This document shows positions 42,869 through 51,956 of a DNA stretch of 64,000 nt, piece after piece. Positions within the stretch are counted from its first letter, which is position 1. Each line of letters begins with the position of its first letter. The notes below the pieces were generated by a model. The model ran no database searches. It had not been told where the DNA came from and saw only the letters and a program-made list of their open reading frames with translations. Source of the DNA: Arthrobacter sp. KBS0703 (GTDB lineage Bacteria > Actinomycetota > Actinomycetes > Actinomycetales > Micrococcaceae); NCBI RefSeq assembly GCF_002008315.2, contig NZ_MVDG02000001.1, positions 868,001 to 932,000 on the forward strand, written 5' to 3'. The translations under genes and the position numbers were made by a program.

Positions 42869-43627
42869 TCATGCCTTCGCTGCCCGCCATGTCTGGGTGA
42901 GGTAGGGCAGGAGCAGTTGCTCGCCTTCTGCGTGCCCCAGATGTTCGTGGAGGTACCAGTCGAGGTTGCCGGTGACCTTGGCCCGGGTGGCGTCGTTCGC
43001 CCGAAGATAGTAGCTGCGCGACTTGACCAGCTCAAGGACGTCGCCCGGTGTGACCGGATCCTCCCACCGGGTCAGGTGGCTTGCCAGTCCGGTGAACTCC
43101 GGGCCTATCCGGGGACGGAAGTCAGGCTTGTGGACATCCCCTGCATGCATGATGCGGGAGAGCCGGTGGACCCAGGGCACGGAGGTGTCCAGCTGGTTCC
43201 AGATCAGGCCGAGAACGCCGCCAGTTTTCAGGATTCGCGCGATCTCGGCGCTGGCCAGCAGGGGATCGCACCAGTGCCATGCCTGGGCGACCGTGACGAC
43301 GTCGAAGGCAGCCGCGGGCAGTCCGGTGTTCTCTGCGGTCCCTTCCAGCGCCGCCACCGAAGGGAGGTCGGCGCGGAGCTGGCCGAGCATGTCCGGCGAG
43401 GGGTCCACAGCGGTGACAGCGAGGCCGCGTTCCACCAGGAGCGTGGTGAACTTGCCGGTGCCGGCGCCCAGGTCCGCGGCCGTGAGGGAGCCGGCGGGAA
43501 TGAGCCAATCCGCGGAGTCAGCAGGGTAGCCGGGGCGGACGCGGTGGTAGTGCTCGCCGCCGTCCTGAAAGCTGTGCCCGAGCTCCTGCCGCCGCCCGTG
43601 ATCGAGTTTGGGACCACCCCGTGCCAC
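42869..43627 (-). CDS. SAM-dependent class I methyltransferase
   Basis: 252 residues from GTG 43627. Motif I TAADLGAGTGKFT, motif II VTAVDPSPDMLGQL, motif III EGTAENTGLPAAAFDVVTVAQAWHW, and GGVLGLIWNQLD. This methyltransferase-11 type with the AQAWHW motif methylates small molecules. The neighbouring riboswitch-controlled aminotransferase is not obviously part of the same unit. The substrate is unknown. Confidence 0.85.
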   Translation of the reverse strand: MARGGPKLDHGRRQELGHSFQDGGEHYHRVRPGYPADSADWLIPAGSLTAADLGAGTGKFTTLLVERGLAVTAVDPSPDMLGQLRADLPSVAALEGTAENTGLPAAAFDVVTVAQAWHWCDPLLASAEIARILKTGGVLGLIWNQLDTSVPWVHRLSRIMHAGDVHKPDFRPRIGPEFTGLASHLTRWEDPVTPGDVLELVKSRSYYLRANDATRAKVTGNLDWYLHEHLGHAEGEQLLLPYLTQTWRAAKA

Positions 43628-43704
43628 GTGCAGTCTCCTTAGCCCATGCCGAAAATTTACCCTTCGAATTTACCGCATGGAGCTGCCGGCCGCATTTGCC
43701 GGCG

Positions 43705-45134
43705 TCAGTCCTGCGTGCACGGGGCCGCTCCGGCGGTACCCGGCGTATTCGGTGCCCAGTCCGGGTAAGTGCGGGTGTCATTGGCCGGAACCCAGCGGCC
43801 GGAGTCCACCACGTAGTCCCAGCCGAGGCCGGTCCGGCGGAGCTCGTCGATGCCCGCCAGCAGGCGCTGGGCGTCCTCGAGCCGCGAACCCACCCCGAAG
43901 CTCGCACGCAGGGAACCGGACGGGAGGCCGAGGCGCTTGAGGAGCGGGTGGGCGCAGAAGCGGCCGTCCCGGAGTCCCACGCCGTGCTCGGCGGACAGGT
44001 AAGCGGCCACCAGCCCGGCGTCGTAGCCGCCACGGAGAAGTTGACCACGCCGATCGTGTCCGTGTCCGGGTCGGTGTCGGAGAAAATCTGGTGGACGGTG
44101 ACGCCGTCGATCTTCTGCAGCCCCTCGACGAGGAAGGACCGGATGGCAGCCTCATGCGCATGCCAGCGCTCCTGGTCCAGCGCCGCGACCACCTGGGTGG
44201 CCCGGGCAAGCGTGGCCGCGCCCAGGACGTTGGGGGAGCCGCCCTCGTGGCGCGCGGGGCCGGTGGCCCAGCTGACGCCGTCGAGCCTGGCCTCGCTGAC
44301 GGCGCCGCCGCCGGCGAGGTGGGGTGTTCCGGCGTCGAGCCAGTCCGGCCGTCCCACCAGCACGCCGGCACCGAACGGCGCGTAGAGCTTGTGACCCGAA
44401 AAGGCGAGGTAGTCGACGTCGTCCGCTGAGATGTTGATGCGGCGGTGCGGCGCGAGCTGCGCCGCATCCACGGCGATCCTGGCGCCGAACTCGTGGGCAA
44501 GCGCCGCGAGGCGGCGGATGGGCAGGATTTCGCCGGTGACGTTGGACGCGCCGGTGACGGCCAGGAGGCTGACGTCGCCGTGCTCCAGTTCGGCGCGCAG
44601 GGCTGCGATGGTGCCCTCGATCGTTTCGGACGCCACGACGCTGCGGTGCGGCACACCCTGCCACGGCAGCAGGTTGGCGTGGTGCTCGATGTCGAGGTAA
44701 AGGACCTCCCCGGTGTGGTGGTGGTCCACGACCGGCAGGCAGCCGGCCAGCAGGTTCAGGGAATCGGTGGTGTTCCGGGTGAAGATCACAGAGTCGTCCG
44801 CGCGGCCGCCGACGAACTCGCGGACGATGTTCCGGGCTGTCTCTTATACACATCTAGATGTGTATAAGAGACAGGTGCTGATCTGCGACGCGTAGCCGGC
44901 GCCCCGGTGCACGCTGGCGTAGAAGGGCAGGATCTCGTTCAGATACGCCGAGACGACGGAAAGCGCCGGCGCGGACGCTCCGTAGTCGAGGTTGGCGTAG
45001 CGGACGTGCCCGCCTTGGATCAGCGGCGCCTGGATCTCGGCTCCGGTGACCGCGGCCAGGGGCCGGCCGGCAGCGGCAAAGCGGTCGTCAAGCAGCCCGG
45101 TGCCGGTGTTGGAAGGGAAGATTGCAGTCGTCAT
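43705..45134 (-). CDS. Class V PLP aminotransferase (cysteine desulfurase-like), broken by adapter and a 1-base deletion
   Basis: About 460 codons when repaired. ATG 45134 with GAGG upstream. N-terminal part HVRYANLDYGASAPALSVVS and FYASVHRGAGYASQIST, then the adapter (44837-44874), then ARNIVREFVGGRADDSVIFTRNTTDSLN. The PLP lysine is in FSGHKLYAPFGAGVL. Near 44031 one base is missing: the frame should pass from VVNFSVAG to YDAGLVAAYLSAEHGVGLRD, and the C-terminus then ends GAAPCTQD at 43705. A SAM-IV riboswitch precedes it, so it is probably tied to sulfur amino acid metabolism. Both lesions may be assembly errors. Confidence 0.82.
44837..44874. other. Nextera/Tn5 mosaic-end adapter junction (assembly artefact)
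   Basis: The same 38-bp inverted mosaic-end pair. Compared with the family pattern QIST-x-x-YE-x-ARN, only about five codons of the aminotransferase appear to be lost here. Confidence 0.95.
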
Positions 45135-45203
45135 GGGACCTCGCTCTGACAGGACCCCTTGTGACGGGGATCCGCGCTTGCCGGGTCCGTTCCGGACCGG
45201 CCT

Positions 45204-45282
45204 GGTCGTCACCCGGGGCACCCCACCGCGAATGGAGGGTTGCCGGCCAGCAAACCGGGGTTTAGCGCTGGCACTCGTGACC
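45204..45282 (-). promoter_or_regulatory. SAM-IV riboswitch aptamer
   Basis: Read on the minus strand it begins GGTCACGAGTGCCAGCG, continues CCCCGGTTTGCTGGCCGG, CAACCCTCCATTCGCGGTGG and ends GGTGCCCCGGGTGACGACC, closely matching what I recall of the actinobacterial SAM-IV consensus, with the outer GGTCACG/TGACGACC pairing. It lies 69 bp upstream of the aminotransferase ATG. A second stem GGTCCG-GAA-CGGACC (about 45185-45199) lies between aptamer and start and is a likely expression platform. High SAM should reduce expression. Confidence 0.88.
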
Positions 45283-45381
45283 TGTTACGAGCCTAGGACA
45301 TCCCGGCTGGCGATGAAAAAGGCGGACGCGAATATTAAGCCGTTTGTTACAGAGGAGTTGAATCGCCGGAATTGCCGAATA

Positions 45382-45423
45382 TACGACGGCGGACGCCTCC
45401 CTGAGGGGGCGCCCGCCGTCGTA
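45382..45423. terminator. Stem-loop after hisN
   Basis: Arms TACGACGGCGG (45382-45392) and CCGCCGTCGTA (45413-45423) surround a loop that can pair further. AATATTTT follows on the plus strand only, so as a minus-strand terminator for hisN it lacks a T-tract. It insulates hisN from the riboswitch promoter. Confidence 0.6.
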
Positions 45424-45453
45424 ATATTTTCTGCCGAAGGATCCGGAAGCGGC

Positions 45454-46266
45454 CTAGAGCAGATCATCCAGCTGCGGATTGAGGCGCTTGAGGACCTCAG
45501 AATGGAGGATGGAGTTCGTGGCCAGGGCGTTGCCGCCGAACGGGCCGTCGGTGCCTTCCAGCGAGGTGAAGCGGCCGCCAGCTTCCGTAACGATGGGCAC
45601 CAGGGCGGCCATGTCATACAGGTTCAGTTCCGGCTCGCAGGCGATGTCGACAGCGCCTTCAGCGACCAGGCAGTACGACCAGAAATCACCGAAGGCGCGC
45701 GTCCGCCACACGTCCTCGGTAAGGCCCAGGAACTCGTCCAGGTTGCCCCGTTCCTTCCAGCCGCCGAGGCTGGAATATGACAGCGAGGCGTCCGACAGCT
45801 TTGAGACGTTGGAGACCTTGAGGCGGGTGGCGGCGGCCAGCGAACGGCCCATGTAGGCGCCTGCCCCCTTGGCGGCCCACCAGCGCTTGCCGAGTGCCGG
45901 GGCGCTGACCACGCCCACGACGGGCTCGCCCTCATCGACGAGCGCAATCAGCGTGGCCCAGACCGGAACCCCGCGGACGAAGTTCTTGGTTCCGTCGATG
46001 GGATCAATGATCCAGCGCCGGGAGCCGTGGCCGGAACTGCCGAACTCCTCGCCGAGGACGGCATCGCGGGGGCGGGAACGGGACAGCTGGCCGCGGATGG
46101 ACTCCTCGGCGGCCTTGTCAGCATCGGTGACCGGCGTCAGATCTGGCTTGGTTTCTATCTGAAGGTCAAGCGCCTTGAACCGGCTCATGGTCTGGTCGTC
46201 GACGGAGTCCGCCAGCACATGGGCCAGTCGCAGGTCATCGTTGTAGCTCGAAGCGGGTTGGGTCAT
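45454..46266 (-). CDS. hisN: Histidinol-phosphatase of the inositol-monophosphatase family
   Basis: 270 residues from ATG 46266. Metal-binding motifs: [33 protein letters not shown] and [18 protein letters not shown]. This actinobacterial IMPase subfamily removes phosphate from histidinol phosphate in histidine synthesis; an inositol phosphatase role cannot be fully excluded. It follows rsgA in the same direction with a 66-bp gap. Confidence 0.85.
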   Translation of the reverse strand: MTQPASSYNDDLRLAHVLADSVDDQTMSRFKALDLQIETKPDLTPVTDADKAAEESIRGQLSRSRPRDAVLGEEFGSSGHGSRRWIIDPIDGTKNFVRGVPVWATLIALVDEGEPVVGVVSAPALGKRWWAAKGAGAYMGRSLAAATRLKVSNVSKLSDASLSYSSLGGWKERGNLDEFLGLTEDVWRTRAFGDFWSYCLVAEGAVDIACEPELNLYDMAALVPIVTEAGGRFTSLEGTDGPFGGNALATNSILHSEVLKRLNPQLDDLL

Positions 46267-46332
46267 GGTTCCAAACTACCGCCAAAGGCCCGGCGGGGCG
46301 GGGATGTCCGGCTGCTGGCGGCGGCGGGGAGC

Positions 46333-47476
46333 CTAGCCGACGCTGCCGAGTTCCTTGGTTTCCTGCGCTTCCATGCGGGGATCTGTGCCCAGCAGGCGGC
46401 GCAATGACGCGAGCCGGGCAGCTCCGGAGGGGCCCGCGTGGCCGGTGGAGACCCAGGCGTCCACGCCGCAGTTGACGGCCGTGGCATCGTGTTTGCAGAC
46501 CTCGTCCAGGAGGCCTACACCTGTCTCTTATACACATCTAGATGTGTATAAGAGACAGGTCGGGGAACGAATGGAGGATCCGGTCCGGGTCGACGTGCGC
46601 CAGGCCGAAGGAACGGATGCCGGGGGTGTCGATGATCCAGCTTCCGGTGGGGGCATCGGCCAGCTTGAGTGCGAGGGCCGACGACGACGTGTGCCGGCCG
46701 CGGCCCGTGACGGCGTTGACGCCGCCGGTGGCCCTTTCCGCCCCGGTCAGGGCGTTGACCATGGTGGATTTGCCGACGCCGGAGTGGCCCAGCATCACCG
46801 TGACCTTGCCGTCCAGGTAGGCGCGGAGCTGCGAAACCGCCTCAACGTCGAGCCGGGCGGACAGGCCGTCGTCGGACCGGGCGTCGATGCCCGACGCCGC
46901 CGAGTCGGCTGTGCGGCTGATGATGACGGGGAAGTCGAGATGCCGGTAGTTGTCGAGCAGTTCGGCGGGGTCCTTGACGTCCGCCTTGGTGACGAGCAGC
47001 AGCGGCTCGATGCCGGCGTCGTACGCTGCGACGAGGGCGCGGTCGATGAAGCCGGTGCGCGGTTCCGGGTTGGCGGCGGCCACGACCACCACCAGCTGGT
47101 CCGCGTTGGCCACTACCGCGCGTTCAATCGGGTCGGTGTCGTCGGCGCTGCGGCGCAGGAGCGTCTTCCGATCCTGGATCCGCACCAGGCGCGCCAGCGT
47201 GTCCGGGTCGCCGGACACGTCGCCCACGAGGGACACGAAGTCGCCGGCCACCACAGGGGAGCGGCGGAGTTCGCGGGCCCGGGCGGCGATGACCGTCCGC
47301 TCGTGCCCGGAGTCCTCGCCCACCACGGCCGTGTAGCGCCCGCGGTCAACGGTGATGATGCGGCCCGTGACGGCGTCGTCGTAGCTGGGACGGTCCTTGG
47401 TGCGGGGCCGGGAACCCTTCTTGTTGGGGCGGATCCGGACGTCGGACTCGTCCCAGGACTCAGTGCTGCGTGCCAC
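46333..47476 (-). CDS. rsgA: Ribosome small-subunit GTPase RsgA, interrupted by adapter
   Basis: About 370 codons. GTG 47476 overlaps the aroA end by 17 bp. OB domain ([16 protein letters not shown]), circularly permuted GTPase motifs: G4 [10 protein letters not shown]1 [18 protein letters not shown]3 [12 protein letters not shown]. After FPD the adapter (46521-46558) intervenes, then the zinc-domain end resumes with [20 protein letters not shown] and runs to TAG 46333. The two parts do not join in frame, so bases are missing in the Cys-rich zinc region. RsgA helps mature 30S subunits and releases RbfA. Confidence 0.88.
46521..46558. other. Nextera/Tn5 mosaic-end adapter junction (assembly artefact)
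   Basis: Identical 38-bp palindrome, here inside rsgA between the GTPase domain and the zinc domain. The number of lost bases is unknown. Confidence 0.95.
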
Positions 47477-48872
47477 CGTGGGTCCCTGCGCCGTTCCCCT
47501 GGGCAACGCCGTTGCCGCCTGCGAGGGCGGTGCCCTGCTTGAGCATGTCCGCCCACAGCTGCGGGAAGTCCGGCATGGTCTTTGCCGTGGTGGCGATGTC
47601 CTGCACTTCGATGCCGTGCACGGCCAGGCCAAGGATCGCGCCCGCGGTGGCCATCCTGTGGTCGGCGTAGCTGTGCACGACTCCGGCATGAAGGGGTGCG
47701 GGCCGGATGATAAGGCCGTCGGCTGTCTCTTCGGCGTCGCCGCCGAGCCGGTTGATTTCGGTGACCAGCGCGGCGAGCCTGTCGGTTTCGTGCCCGCGCA
47801 GGTGGGCGATGCCGCTCAGCCGTGAGGGGCCGGTGGCCAGCGCGCAGAGTGCAGCAACGGTGGGGGCGAGCTCGCTGGTTTCCGCGAAGTCGGCGCCCTT
47901 GATTTCGCGTCCGCCGGTGACAATGAGGGTCCCGGCCTCCAGTGTCACGGTTGCCCCCATGTCGCTGAGGATGCTCCGCCAGAGGTCGCCCACCTGGGTG
48001 GTGTGTTCCGGCCAGTCCGGGATCCGGACGGTGCCGCGCGACGCGAGGGCGGCGGCCAGGAAGGGACCGGCGTTGGAGAGGTCCTGCTCGATTCGCTGAT
48101 CGAAGGCGCGGATGGCTCCCGGGCTGACGATCCAGTGGTTCGGCGTGGAGTCATCCACGGAGACGCCGACTCCGCGCAGCACGGCCACCGTCATGTTGAT
48201 GTGGTCCAGGCTCGGCACGGCGCCGCCGGCATGCTCAAGGTGCAGGCCCTCCGTGAACCGCGCACCGACGAGCAGCAGGGCCGAGACGAACTGGGAGGAG
48301 GCGCTGGCATCAATGACGAGATGCCCGCCGCGGACCTCTCCCGTGCCGGCAACACGGAAGGGCAGGGATGCCGGCAGTTCGCCCGATGCACCGCTGACGG
48401 CGACGCCGAGCCCGGCCAGGGCTTCGATGATGGTTCCCATCGGCCGTTCGCGGGCGTGGGGATCGCCGTCGAAAACGGTGGTGCCGCTCCGGAGGGCCGC
48501 CAGCGGCGGGACGAAGCGCATGACCGTGCCCGCCAGCCCGCAGTCGATGGCCGCTTCCTGGCCGCCGGAGTACGGCGGGATGGGCGTTACTTCGAGGTCC
48601 GGGCCGAATGCGCCGTCACCCGGCACCTCGCGGACATCCGCGCCGAGTTGGCGCAGCGCTCCGATCATCAGTGCGGAATCACGGGAGTGCAGCGGGGCCC
48701 GCAGGCGGCACGGGCCGTCAGCCAGGGCGGCGAGCACGAGATACCTGTTGGTCAGGGATTTCGACCCGGGGACGCGGACCGTGGCGTCCACGGGCTGGTC
48801 CGCAAACGGCGCGGACCAATGCGGCGCGGCGCCGGTGTTGTCGACGGGCACGCCCGTGATGGATCCTGTCAT
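47460..48872 (-). CDS. aroA: 3-phosphoshikimate 1-carboxyvinyltransferase (EPSP synthase)
   Basis: 470 residues from ATG 48872. Substrate-binding start [22 protein letters not shown], the conserved [18 protein letters not shown] (LAGT region), and EVPGDGAFG. It joins shikimate 3-phosphate and phosphoenolpyruvate in aromatic amino acid synthesis. The C-terminal ~20 residues are Gly/Asn-rich and overlap the rsgA start. The order sigR-rsrA, aroA, rsgA matches the sigH neighbourhood of mycobacteria as I recall it. Confidence 0.95.
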   Translation of the reverse strand: MTGSITGVPVDNTGAAPHWSAPFADQPVDATVRVPGSKSLTNRYLVLAALADGPCRLRAPLHSRDSALMIGALRQLGADVREVPGDGAFGPDLEVTPIPPYSGGQEAAIDCGLAGTVMRFVPPLAALRSGTTVFDGDPHARERPMGTIIEALAGLGVAVSGASGELPASLPFRVAGTGEVRGGHLVIDASASSQFVSALLLVGARFTEGLHLEHAGGAVPSLDHINMTVAVLRGVGVSVDDSTPNHWIVSPGAIRAFDQRIEQDLSNAGPFLAAALASRGTVRIPDWPEHTTQVGDLWRSILSDMGATVTLEAGTLIVTGGREIKGADFAETSELAPTVAALCALATGPSRLSGIAHLRGHETDRLAALVTEINRLGGDAEETADGLIIRPAPLHAGVVHSYADHRMATAGAILGLAVHGIEVQDIATTAKTMPDFPQLWADMLKQGTALAGGNGVAQGNGAGTHGGTQH

Positions 48873-48878
48873 TCCTGC

Positions 48879-49427
48879 TTATGCCCCCACTGCGTGGTCT
48901 ACTGCCTTGCGAACTGCCTTGTCCGCCTTGTGAAACTTCTTGCCGGTAGTTTTGCGGACGTCCGCAGCCAGGTGGCTTGCCGTCTTCCGGGCGTCGGCGG
49001 TGAGATGCTCCGCGCGCCAGGCCAGGCTGGGCTTGCCGGCCGTGTCCACCGAGGCCAGCAGCACGCCGCCGGTCAGCGTGACGTTCTTGAGCAGCTGGGT
49101 GCGGCGCGCATCCCGGCCTTCCTTGCTGCTGATATCGGCACTGCGCCATTCCACATATGCGTTCAGCGCCGAGATGACAGCCAGGAGGGTCGCCGAAAAC
49201 CGCGCAAACTTGCCGAAGGCGAAGAGTACGCCTGCGCCCACCTGGGTCCCGCCGATCAGCCGCGCCAGGACCTTCTCGTCCGTCTGGAAGGGGAGGGCCT
49301 CAGTGGCACGGCGCAGGAGGGGTGACAACTGTTCCACAGTGTCGTCCGCGTTCCGGAGCTTGTCCACGCCGGCGAGGACGAAACTTGAGGCCAGCATCGG
49401 TCGGGCGAGAAAACGGACAAAGGACAT
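48879..49427 (-). CDS. DoxX family membrane protein
   Basis: 182 residues from ATG 49427 with strong ribosome site AGGAGG. Four helices, starting FVRFLARPMLASSFVLAGVDKLRN, with GTQVGAGVLFAFGKFARFSATLL. The C-terminal ~60 residues are Lys/Ala-rich and hydrophilic. DoxX proteins are membrane proteins linked in mycobacteria to thiol and oxidative-stress defence, fitting the adjacent sigR. It ends 7 bp before aroA and so probably leads the aroA-rsgA-hisN unit. Confidence 0.82.
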   Translation of the reverse strand: MSFVRFLARPMLASSFVLAGVDKLRNADDTVEQLSPLLRRATEALPFQTDEKVLARLIGGTQVGAGVLFAFGKFARFSATLLAVISALNAYVEWRSADISSKEGRDARRTQLLKNVTLTGGVLLASVDTAGKPSLAWRAEHLTADARKTASHLAADVRKTTGKKFHKADKAVRKAVDHAVGA

Positions 49428-49494
49428 GAATTTCCTCCTGGATGGACGAGCCACGGTTTCTGCGGCGGAGTCGGTTCTAGTCTTGCACTTTTGC

Positions 49495-49520
49495 GGAATA
49501 TTTGCCCGCCAGGCGTCGTT
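49495..49520 (+). promoter_or_regulatory. Predicted SigR/SigH-type promoter upstream of sigR
   Basis: GGAAT (49495-49499) and GTT (49518-49520) are separated by exactly 18 nt, the known consensus GGAAT-N18/19-GTT for SigR/SigH. Transcription would begin about 49527, giving a ~210-nt leader before the long-form start at 49736. It implies positive autoregulation during thiol oxidative stress. Confidence 0.65.
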
Positions 49521-49735
49521 GTCGACTACAGGCCCGGAACAGGCTTTCGGACAATATCCGGGGTGGTTGCCGGGATTCAATCGTGGCCGGGCGCTGCCCG
49601 GGCCGGCCCTATCGCAGTTGCATGCACGAGGGCTGGCCTGCGGCGTGGCCGTGCCGGGCACGTGAGTACTTGATACGGGCTTAACACGCGGGGACGGTCC
49701 TGTTTGCGCGGGACCAGTGGAGTGGAGATGGAGCT

Positions 49736-50677
49736 TTGACTTTGGTGAAGGATGCTGTGGGGCTGCGAAGTCCCTCCCGGTTGCGCCCCTTTGAGGCGGC
49801 GGAGTTCACGTTAGAGGCAGCGGAGCTCAAGGTGCCGGAGTTTGACGTGCCGCGGGCCGGGTCAGCCGGCTCGGCGTACGGCGCCGGGCGCGACACCGGG
49901 CCGGTTCCAAGGATCACAGTAGACTTGAACGCAATGAGCACCGTGGATCCGGCCCTTGAGGCCACACAGGAGGAGGACGCCCGAGACGGCGCCCAGGTCA
50001 TCAGTACGTCTTCGGTCCCCGAACAGGCACCTGAGCAGGCCGAGGAAATCGACGTCGCATCCGAGAGCACTGAAGCCCGGCGGATCCGTTTTGAGCGCGA
50101 CGCAATGCAGTACGTTGACCAGCTGTATTCGGCGGCCATGCGGATGGCCCGGAACCCTGCAGACGCCGAGGACCTCGTCCAGGAGGCCTACACCAAGGCG
50201 TTTTCGGCGTTTCACCAGTACAAGCCGGGCACCAATCTGAAGGCGTGGCTGTACAGGATCCTGACGAACACCTACATCAACCTGTACCGGAAGCGGCAGC
50301 GCGAGCCGCTGCAGTCGAACTCGGACACGATCGAGGACTGGCAGCTCGCCCGGGCCGAATCGCACACGTCCAGCGGGCTCCGCTCGGCTGAGGCGGAAGC
50401 CCTGGACCATTTGCCTGACTCGGACGTCAAACGCGCGCTTCAGGCAATCCCCGAAGAGTTCCGGCTGGCTGTCTACTTCGCCGACGTCGAGGGATTTGCG
50501 TACAAGGAAATTTCAGACATCATGAACACCCCCATCGGCACTGTCATGTCCCGGCTGCACCGGGGCCGAAAGATGCTGCGGGACATGCTGGCGGATTACG
50601 CCGCCGAGCGGGGATTCAAAGCTGCTCCGGACACCAAGGCAGCAGCGGAAAGCAACAATCAGGAGAACAGGAAATGA
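49736..50677 (+). CDS. sigR: ECF sigma factor SigR/SigH, with a long N-terminal extension
   Basis: 313 residues from TTG 49736 (GTG 49745 also possible) or about 247 from ATG 49934. Region 2: [38 protein letters not shown] and [18 protein letters not shown]; region 4: [56 protein letters not shown]. It directs thiol-oxidative and heat-stress transcription. The first ~66 residues are variable and may exist only in a long isoform. The stop overlaps rsrA (ATGA). Confidence 0.93.
   Translation: MTLVKDAVGLRSPSRLRPFEAAEFTLEAAELKVPEFDVPRAGSAGSAYGAGRDTGPVPRITVDLNAMSTVDPALEATQEEDARDGAQVISTSSVPEQAPEQAEEIDVASESTEARRIRFERDAMQYVDQLYSAAMRMARNPADAEDLVQEAYTKAFSAFHQYKPGTNLKAWLYRILTNTYINLYRKRQREPLQSNSDTIEDWQLARAESHTSSGLRSAEAEALDHLPDSDVKRALQAIPEEFRLAVYFADVEGFAYKEISDIMNTPIGTVMSRLHRGRKMLRDMLADYAAERGFKAAPDTKAAAESNNQENRK
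49920..49925 (+). promoter_or_regulatory. Predicted internal -10 (TAGACT) for the short sigma isoform
   Basis: TAGACT inside the long-form coding sequence ends 8 nt before ATG 49934. A leaderless message from here would make the short sigma factor constitutively, parallel to sigRp1 of Streptomyces. Confidence 0.5.
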
Positions 50678-50934
50678 GCGACTGCCAGGGATTGGGCGAT
50701 TGCGACGACGCCCGGATGCAACGCATCTACGAGTACCTAGACGGGGCGCTGACCCGCAGTGACCTTGCGGAAATCAAGCATCACCTGGACGAGTGTCCGG
50801 AATGCACACAACAGTACGATCTCGAGTGCGTCATCCGGAACATGGTGAAGCGGTCCTGCACCGAAGCCGCGCCAGAGAACCTGAAGAACGCGATCCTGGA
50901 CAGGATCCACAACATCCGTCCCGTGGACGCCTGA
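50674..50934 (+). CDS. rsrA: Zinc-binding anti-sigma factor RsrA/RshA (mycothiol system)
   Basis: 86 residues. The ZAS motif is visible as [13 protein letters not shown] (HxxxCxxC) with an upstream CQGLGDCDD and a downstream Cys in KRSCTEAA. In reduced cells it binds zinc and holds SigR; oxidation forms a disulfide, releases zinc and frees the sigma factor. Coupled to sigR by a 4-bp overlap. Confidence 0.93.
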   Translation: MSDCQGLGDCDDARMQRIYEYLDGALTRSDLAEIKHHLDECPECTQQYDLECVIRNMVKRSCTEAAPENLKNAILDRIHNIRPVDA

Positions 50935-50970
50935 CGCCCGTGGACGCCTGACGCCCGCGGACGCCTGACA
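50920..50970 (+). repeat. Three tandem 17-bp repeats at the rsrA 3' end
   Basis: CCCGTGGACGCCTGACG occurs at 50920-50936 and 50937-50953 and, with two changes, at 50954-50970. The rsrA stop lies in the first copy. Probably slippage duplication of the gene's end; copy number may vary between strains. Confidence 0.85.
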
Positions 50971-50975
50971 GCAGG

Positions 50976-51040
50976 CCGAAGCTTAAACGGAGTGCCCCCG
51001 CAACCAACAGGTTCCGGGGGCACTTCGTTTTAAGCTTCGG
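50976..51040. terminator. Bidirectional terminator between rsrA and the bL37 gene
   Basis: A long stem of about 29 bp: CCGAAGCTTAAACG and GTGCCCCCG pair with CGGGGGCAC and CGTTTTAAGCTTCGG, with small bulges and a short loop near 51003-51012. Poly-T/A within the arms gives T-tracts on both strands. Confidence 0.82.
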
Positions 51041-51053
51041 TTCTAGCCGTGGC

Positions 51054-51128
51054 TTAGGTGTTGGGGCGCTTCCCGTGGTTAGCGCCGCCACGCTTACGGT
51101 CACGGCGTTTACGTGCACGTTTGCTCAT
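51054..51128 (-). CDS. Small ribosomal protein bL37
   Basis: 24 residues: MSKRARKRRDRKRGGANHGK then RPNT. ATG 51128 follows GGAGG with 6-nt spacing. This matches the tiny actinobacterial large-subunit protein bL37 found in mycobacterial ribosome structures (recognition from memory: AKRGRKKRDRK---ANHGKRPN). It is easily missed because of its length. No other gene lies in 51129-51335. Confidence 0.85.
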   Translation of the reverse strand: MSKRARKRRDRKRGGANHGKRPNT

Positions 51129-51335
51129 AGCTGGCCTCCTTAATATCGGTACTCGAAAGAGCTGCCCTCAAGTCTCCCACATCAGTGGACGGGCCGCGAA
51201 CCGGCATCCGGTCCGCGGAACTGCCCGCGCAGGCGCCTCCCGGAGTGCGCGCTGACCGGGCAGCGGCAGCCAGCATTTGGCGGTCGGCCGTTTGGTGATC
51301 GGCGGAGGAAGGCCCGTAGGAGCCCCAGATGACGT

Positions 51336-51956
51336 TCACGGCTCAGCCTTCAAGGAATTCCTGATCGAGATGCGCGCCTGGTTAAGCACCGTCCTCATGG
51401 TCTCCAGCGTGACGGGGGTCAGGGGCCGCGCGCTGGCCTGCGCCCGAAGTTCCACCCGCAGGTCATCCCGGAAGGCCTGAAGCAGCATCTCCGCCTCCTT
51501 GAGCATGCGGTGTCCCTCCGGGGAGGACCGGGCCGCGGAGCCGGTGAAGTCAGCTGACCTGGCAGCGCAGCGGGCAGCTTCCGCGGTGGCCGCCAGGTCC
51601 GCGCGCAGGCCCCGCATGTTACTGCGGATGTCGGCCCGCAACGAGTCCGCCAGCCGCCGGACGGACGCCGCGATGTCGTTTTCCACGCCCGCGAGTTCAT
51701 CACGCCGGCTGTTCAGCTCGGCCAGGCCTGCGGCCGTGATGCGGTAGTTGGTGCGCCGCCCCTCGGACTCCGTGGCAACGAGCCCCTCTTCCTCAAGTTT
51801 CCCGAGCCGCGGATAGATCGTCCCGGCGCTGGGGGAGTAGGTGCCGCCGAACCGGTCGCTCAAGGCTTTGATGAGTTCGTACCCGTGCTTGGGCCCGGAC
51901 TCCAGGAGCGCGAGGAGGTACAGGCGCAGCGCGCCGTGGGCAAAGACGGGAGGCAT
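51336..51956 (-). CDS. PadR-family transcriptional regulator
   Basis: 206 residues from ATG 51956, overlapping the upstream gene's stop (TGATG). The winged HTH is typical: LRLYLLALLESGPKHGYELIKALSDRF, TYSPSAGTIYPRLGKLEEEGLVATESEGRRTNYRIT. A long helical C-terminal part (residues 90-206) is Arg/Ala-rich. It probably represses its own operon through the palindromes at 52795-52860. Confidence 0.9.
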   Translation of the reverse strand: MPPVFAHGALRLYLLALLESGPKHGYELIKALSDRFGGTYSPSAGTIYPRLGKLEEEGLVATESEGRRTNYRITAAGLAELNSRRDELAGVENDIAASVRRLADSLRADIRSNMRGLRADLAATAEAARCAARSADFTGSAARSSPEGHRMLKEAEMLLQAFRDDLRVELRAQASARPLTPVTLETMRTVLNQARISIRNSLKAEP

